A DNA stretch of 12,331 nucleotides. It comes from Gloeopeniophorella convolvens. Its lineage: Eukaryota; Basidiomycota; Agaricomycetes; Russulales. The position numbers and the translations under genes are program-made. The stretch covers positions 1 through 12,331 of the forward strand of contig WTXD01000326.1 in the NCBI GenBank assembly GCA_022496205.1. The letters are read 5' to 3'. Positions 8,467-12,331 of this stretch are shown here, in pieces; position 1 is the first letter of the stretch; every line of letters begins with the position of its first letter. The notes under the pieces are model-generated. The model saw only the letters and a list, made by a program, of their open reading frames with translations. It had not been told where the DNA came from and searched no databases.

Positions 8467-10151
8467 ATGGAGCACGAGCCTATCAGATCGGCGCAGCTAA
8501 TCACCCATACACCCTCTGATCTAGTTTCGCCTCAGGCGCTTTCATGTTGGTACTCGCTTACATCGTGTATGGTGTTTGCTGACTTCAATACCTCTCAGTG
8601 CTCCACTACCGTCGTGCTCCGATCGAGTTGCTCCCCGAGAACGTCCTTCTGGACATATTTTCCATTCATGCTCACCATGATCGCCACGACCTGTTCCTTG
8701 GACGCCACCGGGTGGTATGGAGGTGGCACAGAATCGCACACGTGTGCCGAACGTGGCGCCGGGTCGTTCTCTCTTCGCCACACCGCCTCAACCTGTTGAT
8801 CCACTGCGTCAACGGAAAGCCCGTCGCGGACATACTCAATGCATGGCCGACCTTCCCCATCATCCTTGATTACGCTCACGACGAGAGGCAACGCTTAACG
8901 CCAGAAGATGAGGGTGGCATCAGTTACGCTCTTCAGCACCCCTCCCTCATACAAGAGATATTGTTGCCCGTAACGCCTTCATTCGCAAGAACACTGGCGA
9001 CCGTGCAATGGGAAGAGGTCTCATTTCCAATGCTGCGCTATCTGCACCTTCACCTCCCTGATAACGGATCTGAAGTAGCTCTCCCTAAGAAATTCCTGGA
9101 GGGATCGGTTCCACGCTTGGGAGCAATCAACCTCAGTGGGGTTACCTTCCCGGCCCTGCCTAACCTCCTCTCGTCGGCCAAGGCACTTTCGTCCCTAACC
9201 CTCCACCGTACCCGAGCATCAGGGTATGTTTCACCTGGTGTTCTCATCTCGCGCCTCTCTGCCATGCCCCATCTAGAACAACTCGATATCCGTTACCTCC
9301 ACTCCACACTGCATTCGGCCACAAGTGGACCCCACTTACCTCTACCACCGACCTATGACACTATTTTGCCGGCGCTTAAATCCCTCAACTTCGAGGGCGA
9401 CAGTGAAGATCTCGAAAGCCTTGTATCGTGTTTCGTCGCGCCTCGCCTGAACAGCGTCATTATACACATGCACAACCAGCTCTCCATCGAACTCCCGCAT
9501 CTCGCCCGCCTTCTTTCTCGCTCCAAATGCCTAGAGAACACCACAGACGCGCAGGTGACAATCAGGGGGCATTTCGTCGAGCTGGCCATCGAAACCTATC
9601 TCTCCGAGAACTGCTCCAAAGTTCCCTTGCGCCTGAGCGTCCGGCGCTTATCGTACGATTGGCAAATATCCGCGATGGCTCAAGTCTGCGCCTCTATCCA
9701 ATACACCTTCCTGTCAGTTAAGACTCTCAACATCTCAGGTCGCGCCCAGATAGCATCCAGTGGACCGTTTCCACAGACACCCGAACCGGATTGGGATGAT
9801 GCGCCCGAGCCCGAGCAGTGGCTCGAGCTCCTTCAGCCGTTTGGCAGCGTGAAGGAACTCACTGTCGATGGCCTATTTGTAGACGAGATTGTCCGGGCGC
9901 TTCGCATGCTACCCAGCATGGAGGGGGTCCTATCTGTGATGCCCGAGCTCCGCCAGCTGGAGCTGAAGTCGGGGTCTTACGAGGTGCGTGAAACACGCGA
10001 GCGGGTGTTGCAGCCCTTTGTCGAAGCTCGCCGTCTCGCTGGAAAGCCTGTCATAGTTGGCTCCACCCGACCGCCGCGGTGGTCTCAACGGGTGGTGACT
10101 ACCGGTGTGCACGAGCAAGATGCGCCCCGTCTGCGCCCCGTTGCAAAGTAA
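8467..10151 (+). CDS. F-box/LRR-like protein, copy 4 (543 aa)
   Basis: This is a more diverged paralogue. Exons are 8467-8545 (26 codons plus one base, ending SPQALS) and 8599-10151. The F-box has LLPENVLLDIF at 37-47, a 19-residue His/Arg-rich loop (48-66), WRWHR at 67-71 and VCRTWRR at 75-81. Leucine-rich segments follow (YLHLHLPD, INLSGVTFPALPNLL, LTLHRT, LDIRYLH, LKSLNFEGDSEDLESLV). An insertion relative to the other copies lies around nucleotides 9560-9650. PEPEQWLELLQPF contains W434, and FVEARRLAGKPVIV is near the end. The protein then runs 28 residues further (TRPPRWSQ onward, basic). This retains the TRPP seen in copy 1, so copies 2 and 3 probably lost a longer tail. The reading frame is intact. 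SCF target receptor is the expected role; the substrate is unknown. Confidence 0.88.
8546..8598 (+). other. Intron of copy 4 (53 nt, phase 1)
   Basis: Donor GTTGGT is at 8546, branch TGCTGAC at 8577-8583, and acceptor CTCTCAG ends at 8598. In the exon 2 frame the intron contains a TGA at 8580-8582, inside the branch motif. Reading through is therefore not possible here, which supports splicing for the whole family. Confidence 0.87.
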
Positions 10152-11570
10152 AGATGGTCCATACTCCCCAAGTGCCAGCTACTTGCATACCTACTAAGTA
10201 TTACTCACTCCCTGCTCGCTACAATGCGCTACAGTCTCGTCTGCCGGGTCATGATAATACAGAGAAACTTATCTCGCATGATGTGTGCCACTCGTGACCC
10301 TCTTTCTTACATAAGCACTGTTGAATACTGGACTCGTCCGAGAGAGTTGATTGCCAGCACGGAGCCACGGACTGCGAACGGCATCCACCCTCTGCTCACT
10401 GCCCTCAATCGAAACGGCATGCGCTGCCGGTCCCAGTCCACGGTTACCATCAGAAGGATGTCGGTGCCCTGCATCGAGCGGTGCCTGAGGTCATCAATGT
10501 GCGTTGTATGAGTATCTGAACGTAAACGTATTGAGTCTGGTGTATAAGTACGCTGTAAGGATTGTAGATCTTCGCGACTATTGAACTAAACCAGGAAGAG
10601 TTCCGACGCGCGTTTGCCCCAAACTGCGATCGTGCCCTGGGTCCACGACAGTGGTCCGTGCGAGGATTGGTCATCTCCTTGAACATGGGACTCCGAGTCA
10701 GTAGCCTAAACCCCTTAAGTATAACGGAACGACTGCCTTCCATTACTAAGGTCTGCTTTAGGAGACAACCTAAACCCGCTCAAACGGTCGTGCGCACTGC
10801 CAGTGCCACCAACTCACGAAGCTACTCTCAGGCTAAGAAGCACATCTGTGACTATACATCATCTTCCAGCTTCTCCCAGACTCCTTCAGTCCCATCCTCC
10901 GACGTGAGTCAATATTGGATCAGTCTTCGTACCTCAGCGGAGACGATCTGGCAGTCAGTGCGTGTGGCAGAATGACTTTCTCCAGTACCGACTTTCCTAT
11001 GCAAGGGCGAGTCAATGACCAACGCCGCGACTTCAACGCGAGGCATCGCTAGTCCTGCCATCGGGGGAACAATGTGGATAAGCCGTAATAAGTGGTCTCG
11101 AGCAGGCACGCCGCGTCACAATCTCCACCAAGGTGCGGGCGTTACATATCGGCTTCTACAGGCACTGCTCACCGAGTTCGTACTCTGCTCTCATCATATT
11201 GGAAGGCACAGCGCTCATGACCCATGACCACTCATTTTGGCCTGACAATGACGTCGAACACGACCCTCATGCACCGCATCGACTCTGACAGCCTCGCGAT
11301 TCGGCTTCTCATTAGGCCTGTTCGGTCGGTATATCGTCGACATATACCCACTATAGTCTTTCATCAATCTTCACCGCAGCTTTGGACCCTTCTCTATATG
11401 CAACGCGCGTGCTCCTACGGCGAATTACCCACCGACACGTAGGATTTCAGGCTGAGCCTGTGCTACCCTGGGAGTCAGTATCCCCGCGGCTCGCACAGTA
11501 CATTCCCATTCCGAGGGCTGTCTTTGACCTCGTGATCTGGATAGGCGCCGAATGTCTTAACTGGCAGCTT
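10152..11570. other. Long spacer between copies 4 and 5, no gene seen
   Basis: About 1.4 kb holds no F-box homology, no transposon termini and no RNA gene that I can recognise. The first 100 bases faintly resemble the 3' flanks of copies 1-3 (an ATACCTA motif near 10187). The longest ORFs (10658-10975 on +, 10450-10743 on -) are about 100 residues, with biased, unconserved composition, and are likely chance. Nothing supports a promoter or terminator until the TATA box of copy 5. Confidence 0.45.
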
Positions 11571-11576
11571 TATAGG
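11569..11576 (+). promoter_or_regulatory. TATA-like box of F-box copy 5
   Basis: TTTATAGG lies about 51 bases before the ATG at 11622 and is followed by a CT-rich tract. Its position matches the other copies, though the surrounding sequence is diverged. Confidence 0.45.
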
Positions 11577-11621
11577 GCTCCCCTTCTCCCCTACCTATTT
11601 GACTCTACTTGCGCTTTTCCC

Positions 11622-12331
11622 ATGGGACTTAAGCCAGCACTGCTCAACCAAGAGACACTGTGCCAGTCCCTCCGCCCAATGCCGCAGGGACTCTCGTATT
11701 GTTAGTCGCCCAGGCTCGACATAATCGACGATCACTGACGCGCACATCGCCAGCGCGCCGTCACAATCGCGCGACGATCGGGCTGCTTCCTGACAGCGTA
11801 CTCTTGGAGATGTTTGTGCTTTACGCCGAGAGCGGCGTCCTCCCTTACATTCGAAGCCACTCCCAACTGGAGCTCCCGCGGGAGGCATGGCAATGGCATA
11901 GAATCGCACACGTGTGCCAGAAGTGGCATCGTATCGTCCTCTCCTCGCCGCGCCGTCTCAAAATTCTCCTTCTCTGCTCGAACGGGAAACCCGTCGCGAA
12001 AATGCTCAATTACTGGCCGGATCTCCCTATCATCATCCATTACGTCCATGGTTGGGGCCGGAAGGTGACAGAAAAGGATGAAGATAACATCACGCATGCT
12101 CTGCAGTACCCTACCCCCATCCGGCGATTATCTCTCGACGTGACACCTTCACTTGCAGCAAAGCTAGCATCCGTGTCATGGGGAGACGAGTCCTTTTCAA
12201 ATCTACTGGGTCTCCGTCTTAGATCCTCTACGGTGCACCCGGCCAGTGTAGTCCTTCCTCAAAGGTTCTTGCAAGCATCAGCCTCACATCTGGAAATGAT
12301 CTTCCTCGATGGTGTCGTCATCCCGGCGCTT
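11622..12331 (+). CDS. F-box/LRR-like protein, copy 5 (N-terminal part)
   Basis: The gene is open to the right edge, so only 219 residues are visible. Exons are 11622-11700 (26 codons plus one base, ending MPQGLSY) and 11754 onward. The F-box is the most diverged in the array: LLPDSVLLEMF at 37-47, a 24-residue loop (48-71), WQWHR at 72-76 and VCQKWHR at 80-86, then LSSPRRLKI. The family signatures NGKPVAKMLNYW, KDEDNITHALQYP, VTPSLAAKLASVSWGDE and LPQRFLQASA follow in the same order as in copies 2-4. The leader lacks the M-E-x-E/R start of the other copies. ATG 11622 is preferred for its CCCATGG context and matching exon length; M20 is an alternative. No stop or frameshift is seen in the visible part. 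Confidence 0.85.
11701..11753 (+). other. Intron of copy 5 (53 nt, phase 1)
   Basis: Donor GTTAGT is at 11701, branch CACTGAC at 11733-11739, and acceptor CCAG ends at 11753. Although the sequence is otherwise diverged from the other introns, length and phase are identical. Confidence 0.85.

Noticed and set aside
10450..10975. Two ORFs of about 100 codons on opposite strands in the long spacer
   Set aside because: No homology to anything recognised, no promoter, no intron signals tied to them, and no counterpart in the other spacers.
1..12331. Transposon, CRISPR array, prophage or biosynthetic cluster
   Set aside because: No terminal inverted repeats with target duplications, no reverse transcriptase or transposase motifs, no regularly spaced short repeats and no enzyme genes were found; the repeats present are explained by tandem gene duplication.

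Overview
The window looks like nuclear DNA of a filamentous basidiomycete, most likely an Agaricomycete. It has short introns with GTNNGT donors and CTGAC branch points, TATA boxes 51-83 bases ahead of start codons, moderately GC-rich DNA, and F-box proteins of a style recalled as typical of lineage-expanded Agaricomycete families. There is no sign of bacterial, viral or transposon coding sequence.

The dominant content is a head-to-tail array, all on the + strand, of five paralogous F-box genes: copy 1 (698-2290, a pseudogene), copy 2 (3298-4868, 505 aa), copy 3 (6300-7873, 506 aa), copy 4 (8467-10151, 543 aa) and copy 5 (11622 to the right edge, partial). Each has the same two-exon layout: a 26-29 codon first exon ending in a T/S/M-P-Q/H-x-L-S peptide, a phase-1 intron of exactly 53 bases, then one long exon carrying the F-box, a degenerate leucine-rich-repeat-like region, an acidic PEPEQWLELL linker and an F-V-E-A-R-x-L-A C-terminal motif. 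A simple ORF reading misses the first exon. Such proteins are expected to be substrate-recognition subunits of SCF (Skp1-Cullin-F-box) ubiquitin ligases; the substrates are unknown.

Spacers: 1-697 has no convincing gene and ends in the copy 1 promoter. 2291-3297, 4869-6299 and 7874-8466 hold duplicated 3' flanks, duplicated promoter blocks and some unique DNA. Between copies 2 and 3 lies a GC3-rich, intron-containing fragment of an unrelated gene (about 5430-6009), which ends where the promoter block of copy 3 begins. 10152-11570 is a longer spacer in which I see no gene.

The main points of interest are the conserved hidden exon and intron, the step-wise lengthening of a loop inside the F-box across the array (10, 10, 14, 19, 24 residues), the decay of copy 1 by two single-base deletions plus a nonsense codon, mosaic upstream regions suggesting recombination between copies, and the trapped gene fragment. 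I see no evidence of a completely new kind of system; this is a birth-and-death F-box cluster caught in several stages.
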